Source: VRUE01 sp033856275
GTDB taxonomy: Bacteria > Actinomycetota > Thermoleophilia > Solirubrobacterales > 70-9
DNA: 64,000 nt
NCBI GenBank assembly: GCA_033856275.1
Contig: JAWVFJ010000045.1
Span: forward strand, 7,946-71,945
Direction: 5' to 3'
Positions 16,321 to 23,799 of the stretch are shown here, one piece after another. The position numbers and the translations under genes were made by a program. The notes below the pieces were generated by a model. The model did not search any database, was not told the origin of the DNA, and worked only from the letters and a program-made list of their open reading frames with translations. Each line of letters begins with the position of its first letter. The stretch's first letter is position 1.

Positions 16321-17234
16321 TGGAGCGGCAGCGCCGTCTCCTCTCCTGCTTCGACGGCGACCGCGTAATGGTCGCGCAGGTCCGCGGTATCGAGCAGTTC
16401 GGCGGCGGCCCGCACTCCGGCCACGGTCCCGCCGGTCACGACCCAGACGGGCGGCGCTTCGTAGCGGCGTGTAGCGGCCACGAGGCCAGCCCTCGCTCCA
16501 AAGCCGCGAGCACCGTCGCCGGCTTCGTCAAGTCCGATCAGGCGGTAGCCGCCTCCTTCACGGCGGAAGTCGGCGAATACGCCACTCGCCTGCGGACCGT
16601 CCTCGATCTGTCCAGCGGCAAGGTCCTGTCGCACCCGCGCCCACGGACCGACCAGCACGCGGATCGCATTGTTGGGCGATCGGGACGGGACGCTTACCCC
16701 GGCCTCTTCCAACCGTTCGTCGACCTCGGCGCAGGCTGCACCGCCGCCGACACATTCGACCGCGACCGGCCTCGCCTCACCGTCATAGCCCCCGGCGAAG
16801 GGCTGCGGCCAAGAGCCGACCACGGCGGGGACGCGCATCGCCGCGCTCCAGTCCCGGTAGTCCCACCAGACCGACTCGCCGCCGTGCAGCGGGTAGTCGG
16901 CAGCCCCAACGATGGACTCCACTCCGTTGACGTAGAAGAACCAGTCGAGCGAGCGGTCGACGCTCTCCTCCGCTTCCAGGCCTTCGATCGACTGCACGAA
17001 ACCGCCGCCGTAGCGAGTCGAGATGTCGGCGTTTCGTTCGAGTGCCCGCATCACGGTGTCGGATTCGGTCAGATCGCCGAGCTGACGATGAAGCATGGGC
17101 ACGGTCCCGTAGTCCCGCGTTACCGTCAGCTCGACGTGACCGACCCCGCTGCCAGGACCGAAGCCGCAGCCGGCAGCCGCGAGCGCCGCCAAAAGCAGCG
17201 CGATCGCGACCGCCGTGCCGCGGCGAGGGGTCAC
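16317..17234 (-). CDS. DUF4430 (transcobalamin beta-like) lipoprotein
   Basis: 305 residues with a GTG start and a lipoprotein signal peptide (lipobox LAAAGC, Cys near residue 23). A DUF4430 domain follows (TVMRALERNADISTRYGGGF, SLDWFFYVNGVES and HGGESVWWDYRDW). The remaining ~160 residues form a second domain that I do not recognise. The DUF4430 family includes the C-terminal beta domain of intrinsic factor and transcobalamin. It is expected to be anchored on the outer face of the membrane and could present cobalamin to the S-component. It overlaps both neighbours by 4 bp. Confidence 0.85.
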   Translation of the reverse strand: MTPRRGTAVAIALLLAALAAAGCGFGPGSGVGHVELTVTRDYGTVPMLHRQLGDLTESDTVMRALERNADISTRYGGGFVQSIEGLEAEESVDRSLDWFFYVNGVESIVGAADYPLHGGESVWWDYRDWSAAMRVPAVVGSWPQPFAGGYDGEARPVAVECVGGGAACAEVDERLEEAGVSVPSRSPNNAIRVLVGPWARVRQDLAAGQIEDGPQASGVFADFRREGGGYRLIGLDEAGDGARGFGARAGLVAATRRYEAPPVWVVTGGTVAGVRAAAELLDTADLRDHYAVAVEAGEETALPLQ

Positions 17235-17992
17235 TTAGTGGGCTGGGCGGGGCACTTCCCGTCCACGCATACAGCCGCGGGACTGGACGGCGTTTCCTTG
17301 CCGTGCTTGGCGACCAGGCTGGATGGCGCCGATAGCGTCACCGTCGCGTGTCCGGCAGCATCCGTGGGACCCGAGGCCCCGCTCACTGTGGCGCCGGCGA
17401 CCGGGGACCTCTTGCCTTTTTCGTCATAGGAGACGACCGTCACGGTGAACGGCACGTTGGCCTGAGCTTCGGCCGGCGCGCTGAGCGCCAGTTCGTTCGG
17501 GTACGGGTAGGCGCCGTAGCCCCAGAGCACCTCGTCGCCGGCGTGCAGCTTGACGCGTTCGCCTCCAACCGACTGGGCCTTGTGGTTGAGCTTCAGGTAC
17601 CAGCTGCTTTTGCTGGTCGCGGTGCTACCACCGACGCTGCAGATGCCGAGACCGAATTCATCGACGAAGTGGTCGGTGATCAGCAGCGGCTTCAATGCGG
17701 CCGTGAACTGGGCGGCGCGAGCCAGCATTCCGAGGGCCGTGGCCCCTTTGAGGGTCATCTTCTTGCCGCTGCCACCGGTACCGGGACCAAAGCAGGTCGC
17801 TTTCGGGCTCGGCTTAACCGAGACCTGGCCGCCGACCCCGAAGGAGTCTTCGGCGAGGGTCTTGCCGTTCTTGCCGACCACGCGCAGGTCGGCGACCGGC
17901 CCCTTGGCGGTCGCTACCGCGGCGAGCGTGAACAGAGAGAGCAAAGCCAGCGCGCACGCAGTCGCCAGCCGGAATGGAACGAGTCTTGGCAT
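17231..17992 (-). CDS. Secreted DUF4430 (transcobalamin beta-like) protein
   Basis: 253 residues with a cleavable signal peptide (ATACALALLSLFTLAAVATAKG). A DUF4430 domain covers about residues 35-155 (KGATALGMLARAAQFTA, SSWYLKLNHKAQSVGG and LHAGDEVLWGYGAYPYPNE), followed by a beta-sandwich, Big-like segment (QANVPFTVTVVSYDEKGKR, PTDAAGHATVTLS). Cysteines in KATCFG, GICSVG and CVDGKC could form disulfides. It is the first gene after the cobalamin riboswitch, with the RBS GAGGAAAGGG about 10 nt before the ATG. Probably an extracellular cobalamin-binding protein. Confidence 0.87.
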   Translation of the reverse strand: MPRLVPFRLATACALALLSLFTLAAVATAKGPVADLRVVGKNGKTLAEDSFGVGGQVSVKPSPKATCFGPGTGGSGKKMTLKGATALGMLARAAQFTAALKPLLITDHFVDEFGLGICSVGGSTATSKSSWYLKLNHKAQSVGGERVKLHAGDEVLWGYGAYPYPNELALSAPAEAQANVPFTVTVVSYDEKGKRSPVAGATVSGASGPTDAAGHATVTLSAPSSLVAKHGKETPSSPAAVCVDGKCPAQPTK

Positions 17993-18022
17993 TGAAGCCG
18001 CCCTTTCCTCGAGGGTCGTTAT

Positions 18023-18200
18023 GGCTGGCCGGGGACAGGTCTCCTGGCTTCCGGGGTTCGTCCGCCGCGCCTTCCCGGAGACTCCGTGTCCTCCCCAGTG
18101 GCTGGCGCTGGTGCGCCTGCGACGTCCTTGACCCGGTCACAGTGGCGGGACCGCGCCGGTTTCGCACCGGACTTCCCTTGACCACCGACCGTATTTACGC
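18023..18200 (-). promoter_or_regulatory. Cobalamin (adenosylcobalamin-type) riboswitch
   Basis: On the minus strand the conserved core reads GGGAAGTCCGGTGCGAAACC, then GCGCGGTCCCGCCACTGTGA. Further 3' come the B12-box parts GCCACTGG and CCGGGAAGGC, then GAAGCCAGGAGACCTG close to the 3' end. Its 3' end is about 30 nt from the start codon of the first DUF4430 gene, and no U-rich terminator is seen between them, so control is probably by sequestering the RBS. It ties the five-gene operon to vitamin B12. Confidence 0.95.
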
Positions 18201-18303
18201 CAGCGAGTCTATCCGCTGAACTTTCGTCCAGCAGTCCTGGCCCAAAGGCGAATCGCTGGCTAGGGTCGCGGCCGCATCGTTTCTCGGACCGAGGGAGGAA
18301 GAT

Positions 18304-19002
18304 ATGAGACGGGGAATGCGGCTGCCGTCACCGGCATTGGTCGTTGCGGGTTTAGCGTTGTTCGTGGCACTGGGTGGGACCGTTTACGCAGCCAAGAAGG
18401 CACGTATCGACGGTAAGGCGGTAAAGGTGAAATCGTTGCCTGGGAACCGGCTGAAGGTGCGTTCGATTCCGGCCAACCGGCTCAAGTCGAGTGTGCTCAA
18501 GGGAGTGCTCGCCGCCCAAGCGGGACCGATCACAGGCGCCGAAATCGACGAGTTGACCTTGGGTCAGGTGCCGGAGGCCGCGCACGCGCTAAACGCAGAC
18601 ACGGCACAGAGTGCCGTCGATGCGCAAACCGCGGTCAACGCGGTCAACGCCGTGAACGCACAGACGGTGAACGGTCATTCCGCCGGTTGCATGCCGGGTA
18701 CGCAACTCTTTGCCGGCGCCTGCTGGCAGAGCTCTACTAGCGAAACAGCGGTGAGCGCTCCGGCCGCCGCCACTTCCTGCGCGGTGCAGGGTGGAACGTT
18801 GCCAGAGGCGCTGCAGCTCGCGGCGTTCTCTCAGCAGCCGGGTGTGGTGTTGGATGGCGGTAAAGAATGGACCAGTGACCTGACCAATATGACGGGACCC
18901 GACGAATATGCCGTTGTCATGGTTTCCGCCGCAGGAGTTGTGGACTTCACCGGTTCAACAAGTCCACACAAATTCCGCTGCGTGATCCCGCTCGTCACCT
19001 GA
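18304..19002 (+). CDS. Secreted protein of unknown function
   Basis: 232 residues; ATG preceded by GAGGGAGGAAG. The leader LPSPALVVAGLALFVALGGTVYA is a signal peptide or uncleaved anchor of a type I associate with Solirubrobacterales surface proteins. Two basic near-repeats follow (VKSLPGNRLKVRSIPANRLKSS), then a low-complexity stretch of Ala/Val/Asn/Gln (QSAVDAQTAVNAVNAVNAQ) and a C-terminal domain with four cysteines. The function is unknown; the low-complexity stretch could be a stalk or coiled segment. Confidence 0.8.
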   Translation: MRRGMRLPSPALVVAGLALFVALGGTVYAAKKARIDGKAVKVKSLPGNRLKVRSIPANRLKSSVLKGVLAAQAGPITGAEIDELTLGQVPEAAHALNADTAQSAVDAQTAVNAVNAVNAQTVNGHSAGCMPGTQLFAGACWQSSTSETAVSAPAAATSCAVQGGTLPEALQLAAFSQQPGVVLDGGKEWTSDLTNMTGPDEYAVVMVSAAGVVDFTGSTSPHKFRCVIPLVT

Positions 19003-19020
19003 GGACGAGTGGGACACGCA

Positions 19021-19731
19021 CTAGGTTTCGACCATGCCATGCTCGAGCGCGTAGCGGACCAACTCGGCACGGCTGGTGAGGCGCAGCTTTTGCTGGATGT
19101 GGGCGCGGTGACTCTCTACGGTGCGGATGCTGATGTAGAGGTGTTCGGCTACCTCGGCGTTGGTGTGGCCGAGGGCGATCAGTCGTAGTACGTCGCGCTC
19201 GCGGTCACTCAACTCATCGCCGTCCTCGCCGCTCCCTGCAGCCGCCAAGCGGGCTCCGAGCGCGGGCTGAAGGTAGGTATCGCCAGCAGCGGCGCTGCGT
19301 ACTGCCTGGACGAGCTCGGCGTCAGCGGCCTCCTTCAAGACGTAGCCGCGTACTCCCGACTGCAGAGCACGGCGGGCGAAGGCGGGCTCGTTCTGCATGG
19401 TGAGTACGACTATCTCGGTCTCCGCCGAGGCATCGCGGATGTCGGGGACGGCATCGAGACTCGCCCGCCCCGGCATGTTCAGGTCAAGGATCAGCACCGT
19501 CGGTTTGTGGCCACGCACGTAGCGCACCGCGGTGTCCGCGTCGCCCGCCTCGGCGACCACCTCGAAGTCAGGCTCGGCATCGAGCAACAGCCGCAATGCG
19601 TTGCGCACGACAGTGTGATCGTCGGCGAGCACGATGGTTGTCGTTTTGGCCTTTTGCCCGCCGTTGAGCTCCGTGTCAGATTCCACCGCGGCGAGGTTAA
19701 CTGTGCCCGAGGGCATGCGCGCAGCATCCAT
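19021..19731 (-). CDS. NarL/FixJ-family response regulator
   Basis: 236 residues. The receiver domain has acidic residues in VLADDHTVVRNALR, the phospho-Asp in VLILDLNMPGRAS, Thr in IVVLTMQNEP and Lys in GYVLKEAAD. The C-terminal LuxR-type HTH is LSDRERDVLRLIALGHTNAEVA...RTVESHRAHI. It is divergent from the GAF-domain kinase at 19872, with a 140-bp shared promoter region. That kinase is its likely partner, because HisKA_3 kinases usually pair with NarL-type regulators. Confidence 0.93.
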   Translation of the reverse strand: MDAARMPSGTVNLAAVESDTELNGGQKAKTTTIVLADDHTVVRNALRLLLDAEPDFEVVAEAGDADTAVRYVRGHKPTVLILDLNMPGRASLDAVPDIRDASAETEIVVLTMQNEPAFARRALQSGVRGYVLKEAADAELVQAVRSAAAGDTYLQPALGARLAAAGSGEDGDELSDRERDVLRLIALGHTNAEVAEHLYISIRTVESHRAHIQQKLRLTSRAELVRYALEHGMVET

Positions 19732-19871
19732 GCCTCCATGTAACCCGTAGGGGGACCTCGGAACATCCGGGTTTTTCCGCGAACATCAATGCTCGACTCA
19801 CTTTGAGCATTGGACCGCTTGCGCTATAGGATTAACGAACGTTCCATCATCGGAGGTAGAGCAGCGCTGAC

Positions 19872-21584
19872 ATGGCAAAGGGGTATGACAGCGGCGCCTT
19901 GGATGAGCCACGGCTGCGGGAGCTAATCGACGTTGGTCGCAGCCTCGTCGCCGAGCTCGATCCCGAGGTCGTGTTCCGGCAGGTACTCGAGGTCGCCGGT
20001 GAGTTGACCGGTGCCCGCTATGCGGCCCTCGGTGTCCTTGACGAAGACCGCCACGAACTGGAGCGCTTCATCACCCATGGAATCGACGACGAAACGCGGC
20101 GGGCGATCGGCAACCTCCCGCGCGGACGCGGCGTGCTCGGATTGCTGATCGAGCAGCCGCGGGCGCTGCGCCTCGGCGACGTCGGCCGCCATCCCCGCTC
20201 CTACGGCTTTCCCCCCGGCCACCCACCGATGACCAACTTCCTCGGCGTGCCGGTGATGATCCGTGGGCATGCCTGGGGCAACCTCTACCTGACCGAGAAG
20301 GAGAGTGGCGACTTCGACGAGGCCGACGAGCAGTCGGCAATGATCCTGGCCGAGTGGGCAGCGATCGCGGTCGAGAACGCTCGCCTCTACCGCAGCGTGC
20401 AGAGTCGCGGCGACGAGATGGAGCGCGCCCTGCACAGACTCGAAGCGACGACCGAGATCGCCCGTGCGGTCGGTGGCGAGACCAACCTCGACCGCATCCT
20501 CGAGATCGTCGTCAAGCGGGCTCGCGCCCTGGTCGAAGCGCGCTCGCTGTTGATCCTGCTCTGCGAAGGAGACACGCTGGTCGCCGCCTCGGTTGCGGGC
20601 GAGCGCGAGCGCGGCATGGCGAAAGCGCGCATCCCAATCTCCGGCTCGATTCCCGGCAGGGTGCTGGAAGAACGCGCGCCGCGTCGCATCCATGACCTCG
20701 ACCCCAGCCTGATGGCGCGCCCGGGCAATCAGGAAATCGGCGTCACCGCGCTGCTCGTCCCGCTCCTCTTCCGTGGCCGCGGACTGGGCGTCCTCGTCGC
20801 CCTCGACCCACTGGGCCGGGACTCGGGCTTCAGCGACGAGGACGAGACGGTCCTGCTTTCCTTCGCCGCCAGCGCCGCCACCGCGGTCGCCACCGCACAA
20901 TCGGTCGCCGAAGATCGCACCCGCGAAAGCATCGCGGCGACCGAGCGCGAGCGCGGTCGCTGGGCCCGTGAGCTGCACGACGAGTCGCTGCAGAGCCTCG
21001 CCGGCCTGCGGGTGCTGCTTTCGGCGGCACGCCGAAAAGAGTCCCCCGAGGAACTCGACCGCCTGCTCTCCCAGGGTATCGAGCAAGTCGACGCCGCGAT
21101 CGCCGAGATGCGCCGCTTGATCGCCGACCTGCGTCCGAGCACTCTCGACGAACTCGGCCTCGGCGCCGCCCTCGAGGCGCTCGCCGAACGGACCGCGATG
21201 GGAGGTTCAATCGACGTCGAGATGAACCTGGACCTCGATTTCCACTCTGGCCGCACCGACCGGCGCCTGGCGGTCGAGATCGAGGATACCGTCTACCGCC
21301 TCGTTCAGGAGGCACTGAACAACGTCGCGCGGCATGCCGAAACGCGGCACGCGAGAGTCGACGTGAGCGAGGATGAGGAACGGTTGAGGGTGCACGTCTC
21401 AGACGAGGGTCGTGGCTTCAATCCGAACGCCCACTCCGACGGCTTCGGACTGGTCGCGATGCGCGAACGGGTCGCCCTCACCGGCGGGACCCTGGAGCTG
21501 CACAGCTCCCCCGGCCAAGGCACGACGATCACCGCCGTCATCCCGGCAGTCCACCGCGAGAGCAAAGCCAAAAACGCAGCCTGA
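19872..21584 (+). CDS. GAF-domain sensor histidine kinase (NarX/DevS-like)
   Basis: 570 residues, soluble. GAF 1 covers about residues 35-175 (GARYAALGVLDEDRHELERF and ITHGIDDETR); GAF 2 about 205-345 (RARALVEARSLLILLCEGD). The HisKA_3 box is GRWARELHDESLQSLAGLRVL, and a HATPase_c domain follows (VYRLVQEALNNVARHAETRHA and GFGLVAMRERVALTGG). The layout resembles DevS/DosT-type kinases. Whether the GAF domains hold haem or another ligand cannot be told from the sequence. It probably signals to the divergent NarL-type regulator. Confidence 0.92.
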   Translation: MAKGYDSGALDEPRLRELIDVGRSLVAELDPEVVFRQVLEVAGELTGARYAALGVLDEDRHELERFITHGIDDETRRAIGNLPRGRGVLGLLIEQPRALRLGDVGRHPRSYGFPPGHPPMTNFLGVPVMIRGHAWGNLYLTEKESGDFDEADEQSAMILAEWAAIAVENARLYRSVQSRGDEMERALHRLEATTEIARAVGGETNLDRILEIVVKRARALVEARSLLILLCEGDTLVAASVAGERERGMAKARIPISGSIPGRVLEERAPRRIHDLDPSLMARPGNQEIGVTALLVPLLFRGRGLGVLVALDPLGRDSGFSDEDETVLLSFAASAATAVATAQSVAEDRTRESIAATERERGRWARELHDESLQSLAGLRVLLSAARRKESPEELDRLLSQGIEQVDAAIAEMRRLIADLRPSTLDELGLGAALEALAERTAMGGSIDVEMNLDLDFHSGRTDRRLAVEIEDTVYRLVQEALNNVARHAETRHARVDVSEDEERLRVHVSDEGRGFNPNAHSDGFGLVAMRERVALTGGTLELHSSPGQGTTITAVIPAVHRESKAKNAA

Positions 21585-21670
21585 GGCCAAGCAGCTCAAG
21601 GACGCAGGAAGCGTGGCGTGCTTCTGCACGCGAGCGACCGAGGACGCCGAGATGCGCCGGCTTCAGGCCC

Positions 21671-22042
21671 TCAGGCGCCGAGCATCGCCCTATAGAAGCT
21701 GTAATCGCGGCGATCGGGGCGCAGGTTTGAGGCAAGTGCGAGGTGATGGCGGGCCCGCTCGGTCTCCCCCGTCTTGGCCAACGCTCGGCCGAGGCAGAAA
21801 TGCGCGTAGTCGTTGACCTGGTGGCGCTCCACGACGGCCTTGAACTCGACCGCGGCGGCAGCGAAGCGGCCGGAGCGGAAGTAAGCGCGTCCCAGCGCCT
21901 CGCGCACCGATGACTTCTCCGGGGCACGCCGCGCCGCCTCCTCGAGCGGTGCCGCCGCCTCCTCGAAGTCCTCCTCCTCGAGCAACTCGATGCCGCGGCG
22001 GTAAAGGGTGAAGGTGGAATCGCCTTTTGACTCTGCAGGCAT
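21671..22042 (-). CDS. Small tetratricopeptide-repeat protein
   Basis: 123 residues. About three TPR units are seen (YRRGIELLEEEDFEEAAAPL, SVREALGRAYFRSGRFAAAAVEF and DYAHFCLGRALAKTGETERA). There is no signal peptide. Probably a protein-interaction module. It converges on the histidine kinase gene and is divergent from glnK. Confidence 0.8.
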   Translation of the reverse strand: MPAESKGDSTFTLYRRGIELLEEEDFEEAAAPLEEAARRAPEKSSVREALGRAYFRSGRFAAAAVEFKAVVERHQVNDYAHFCLGRALAKTGETERARHHLALASNLRPDRRDYSFYRAMLGA

Positions 22043-22129
22043 CGCTCAAGTGTAGGAGGCGAGCCGGCCCGGCTCGAACCCGTCCGGAGGCGATCGTAGG
22101 GTCTCGGACGGGATGGGAAGGCACGAGCA

Positions 22130-22483
22130 GTGAAACTCGTGGTCGGCATCGTGCGGCCTGAGAAGGCGAACGACGTGCTGGAGGCGCTGTATCGCGCCCA
22201 GGTTCGCGGTGTCTCGATGAGCCGCGTGCAGGGTCATGGTGGCGAGCTCGAGCGCGTTGAGACCTATCGCGGCACGACCGTGAAGATGGGGCTGGCCGAG
22301 AAGGTGCGCTTCGAGATCGCTGTCTCCGACGAGTTCGCGCAGCCGACCGTCGACGCGCTCTGTGAAGGGGCACGGACCGGCGAGGTCGGCGACGGCAAGA
22401 TCTTCGTCCTGCCGCTCGACCAGGCAGTGCGGATTCGCACCGGCGAGACCGACCACGGTGCCGTGACGCCGGTGGACAAGTGA
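22130..22483 (+). CDS. glnK: P-II nitrogen regulatory protein (GlnB/GlnK family)
   Basis: 117 residues with a GTG start. P-II signatures are present: VVGIVRPEKANDVLEAL and GEVGDGKIFVLPLDQAVRIRTGE. The T-loop reads ETYRGTTVKMGLAEKV: Tyr46 is kept but the modification site Tyr51 is Val. Coupled to amt by a GTGA overlap, it is expected to block the ammonium channel according to ADP/ATP and 2-oxoglutarate. Control by uridylylation or adenylylation at residue 51 is not possible in this copy. Confidence 0.93.
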   Translation: MKLVVGIVRPEKANDVLEALYRAQVRGVSMSRVQGHGGELERVETYRGTTVKMGLAEKVRFEIAVSDEFAQPTVDALCEGARTGEVGDGKIFVLPLDQAVRIRTGETDHGAVTPVDK

Positions 22484-23793
22484 GCGCCTTGTCGCTACTC
22501 GCCGCGGTCCCCCAGGTCGACAGCGGCGATACCGCTTGGATGCTGGCCGCGACCGCGCTGGTGCTGATGATGACCCCGGCGCTGGGCCTCTTCTACGCGG
22601 GCCTGGTGCGCTCGAAGAACACGCTCAACACCTTCATGATGTGCGTCGCGGCGATCGCCATCGCGATGGTCACCTGGGCGCTGGTCGGCTACTCGCTCGC
22701 CTTCGACGGCACCGGCGACCTGATCGGCGGCCTCGGCTACGCCGGCCTGCACGGCGTCGACTTCCTGCCGCGCAACGACGAATCGACCATCCCCCACCTG
22801 CTCTTCATGGCCTTCCAAGCCACCTTCTGCATCGTCACCGTGGCACTTGTCTCCGGCGCCGTGGTCGAGCGCATGCGTTTCGGCGCCTTCCTCGTCTTCG
22901 CCGCGCTCTGGTCGGTGCTGGTCTACGCCGTGCTCGCCCACTGGGCCTTCGGCGGCGGCTGGCTGGCAGAGCGCGGCACGCTCGACTTCGCCGGCGGCGT
23001 ACCGGTCGAGATGGCCTCCGGCTTCTCCGCCCTGGCCGCCGCGCTGGTGGTCGGCGCGCGCAAGGACTACGGGCGCCAGGCGCTGCTGCCGCACAACGCG
23101 ATGTACGTGCTGCTCGGCGCGGGCCTGCTCTGGTTCGGCTGGTTCGGCTTCAACGGCGGCAGCGGCTTCAACACCGGCACCAACAGCGTGCTCGCCTTCA
23201 CCAACACCCTGATCACGCCGGCCTGCGCGCTCGTTACCTGGTTCGTCCTCGACCTGATCCGCGACCGCAAGGTGACCGCGATCGGCGCCGCCACGGCGAT
23301 CATCGTCGGCTGCGTACTGATCACCCCGGCGGGCGGCTTCATCAGCCCCGGCTGGGCGATGGTGCTGGGTTTCCTCGGGGCGCTGCCCTGCTACGCGGTT
23401 ATCGTCTGGCGCCCCCGCACCCGGGTTGACGAGACGCTCGACGTGCTCGCCGCCCACGGCATCGCCGGCTTCACCGGCATCCTCTTCATCGGCCTCGTCG
23501 CCCAGATCGGCTGGAACGGGCTCGCCGACGGCCTCTTCTACGGCAACGCCGGCCAGCTGCTCGACCAGGCCTTGGCGGCGATTGCCGCTCCCGCCTACGC
23601 CTTCACCGTCACCTACGCCCTGCTCAAGCTGATCGGCGCGGTGATGCCACTGCGCGCCTCCGAGCACGACGAGGCGGTCGGCATGGACGTCACCTACCAC
23701 GGCGAGGAGGCCTACGTCACCGGCGAGGGCGCGATTCTCGTCGTCCCCGAGGACGGGGTCAGCGCCCCCGTCCCGGTCGCCGACCCGGGCTAG
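22480..23793 (+). CDS. amt: Ammonium transporter (Amt family)
   Basis: 437 residues with about eleven membrane helices. Amt motifs are seen in TALVLMMTPALGLFYAGLVR, VEMASGFSALAAALVVG, NAMYVLLGAGLLWFGWFGFN and AHGIAGFTGILFIG (the latter holds one of the pore histidines). A short cytoplasmic C-terminal tail rich in Glu/Asp follows. Translation is coupled to glnK. It moves ammonium across the cytoplasmic membrane. The C-terminal tail is where a GlnK trimer would contact it. Confidence 0.95.
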   Translation: MSALSLLAAVPQVDSGDTAWMLAATALVLMMTPALGLFYAGLVRSKNTLNTFMMCVAAIAIAMVTWALVGYSLAFDGTGDLIGGLGYAGLHGVDFLPRNDESTIPHLLFMAFQATFCIVTVALVSGAVVERMRFGAFLVFAALWSVLVYAVLAHWAFGGGWLAERGTLDFAGGVPVEMASGFSALAAALVVGARKDYGRQALLPHNAMYVLLGAGLLWFGWFGFNGGSGFNTGTNSVLAFTNTLITPACALVTWFVLDLIRDRKVTAIGAATAIIVGCVLITPAGGFISPGWAMVLGFLGALPCYAVIVWRPRTRVDETLDVLAAHGIAGFTGILFIGLVAQIGWNGLADGLFYGNAGQLLDQALAAIAAPAYAFTVTYALLKLIGAVMPLRASEHDEAVGMDVTYHGEEAYVTGEGAILVVPEDGVSAPVPVADPG

Positions 23794-23799
23794 GCCCTC

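Noticed and set aside
15502..16368. Long plus-strand frame opposite ecfT
   Set aside because: Low-complexity Gly/Arg/Gln-rich sequence without membrane or domain pattern; shadow of ecfT.
18640..18675. Short tandem GCNGTNAACGC-type repeats in the secreted protein gene
   Set aside because: They are in-frame codon repeats giving AVN units in a low-complexity stretch, not a separate repeat element.
22495..23700. A 400-codon minus-strand frame opposite amt
   Set aside because: It mirrors the amt codons, is rich in Asp/Gly/Arg/Glu/Ala with no hydrophobic pattern, and matches no family.
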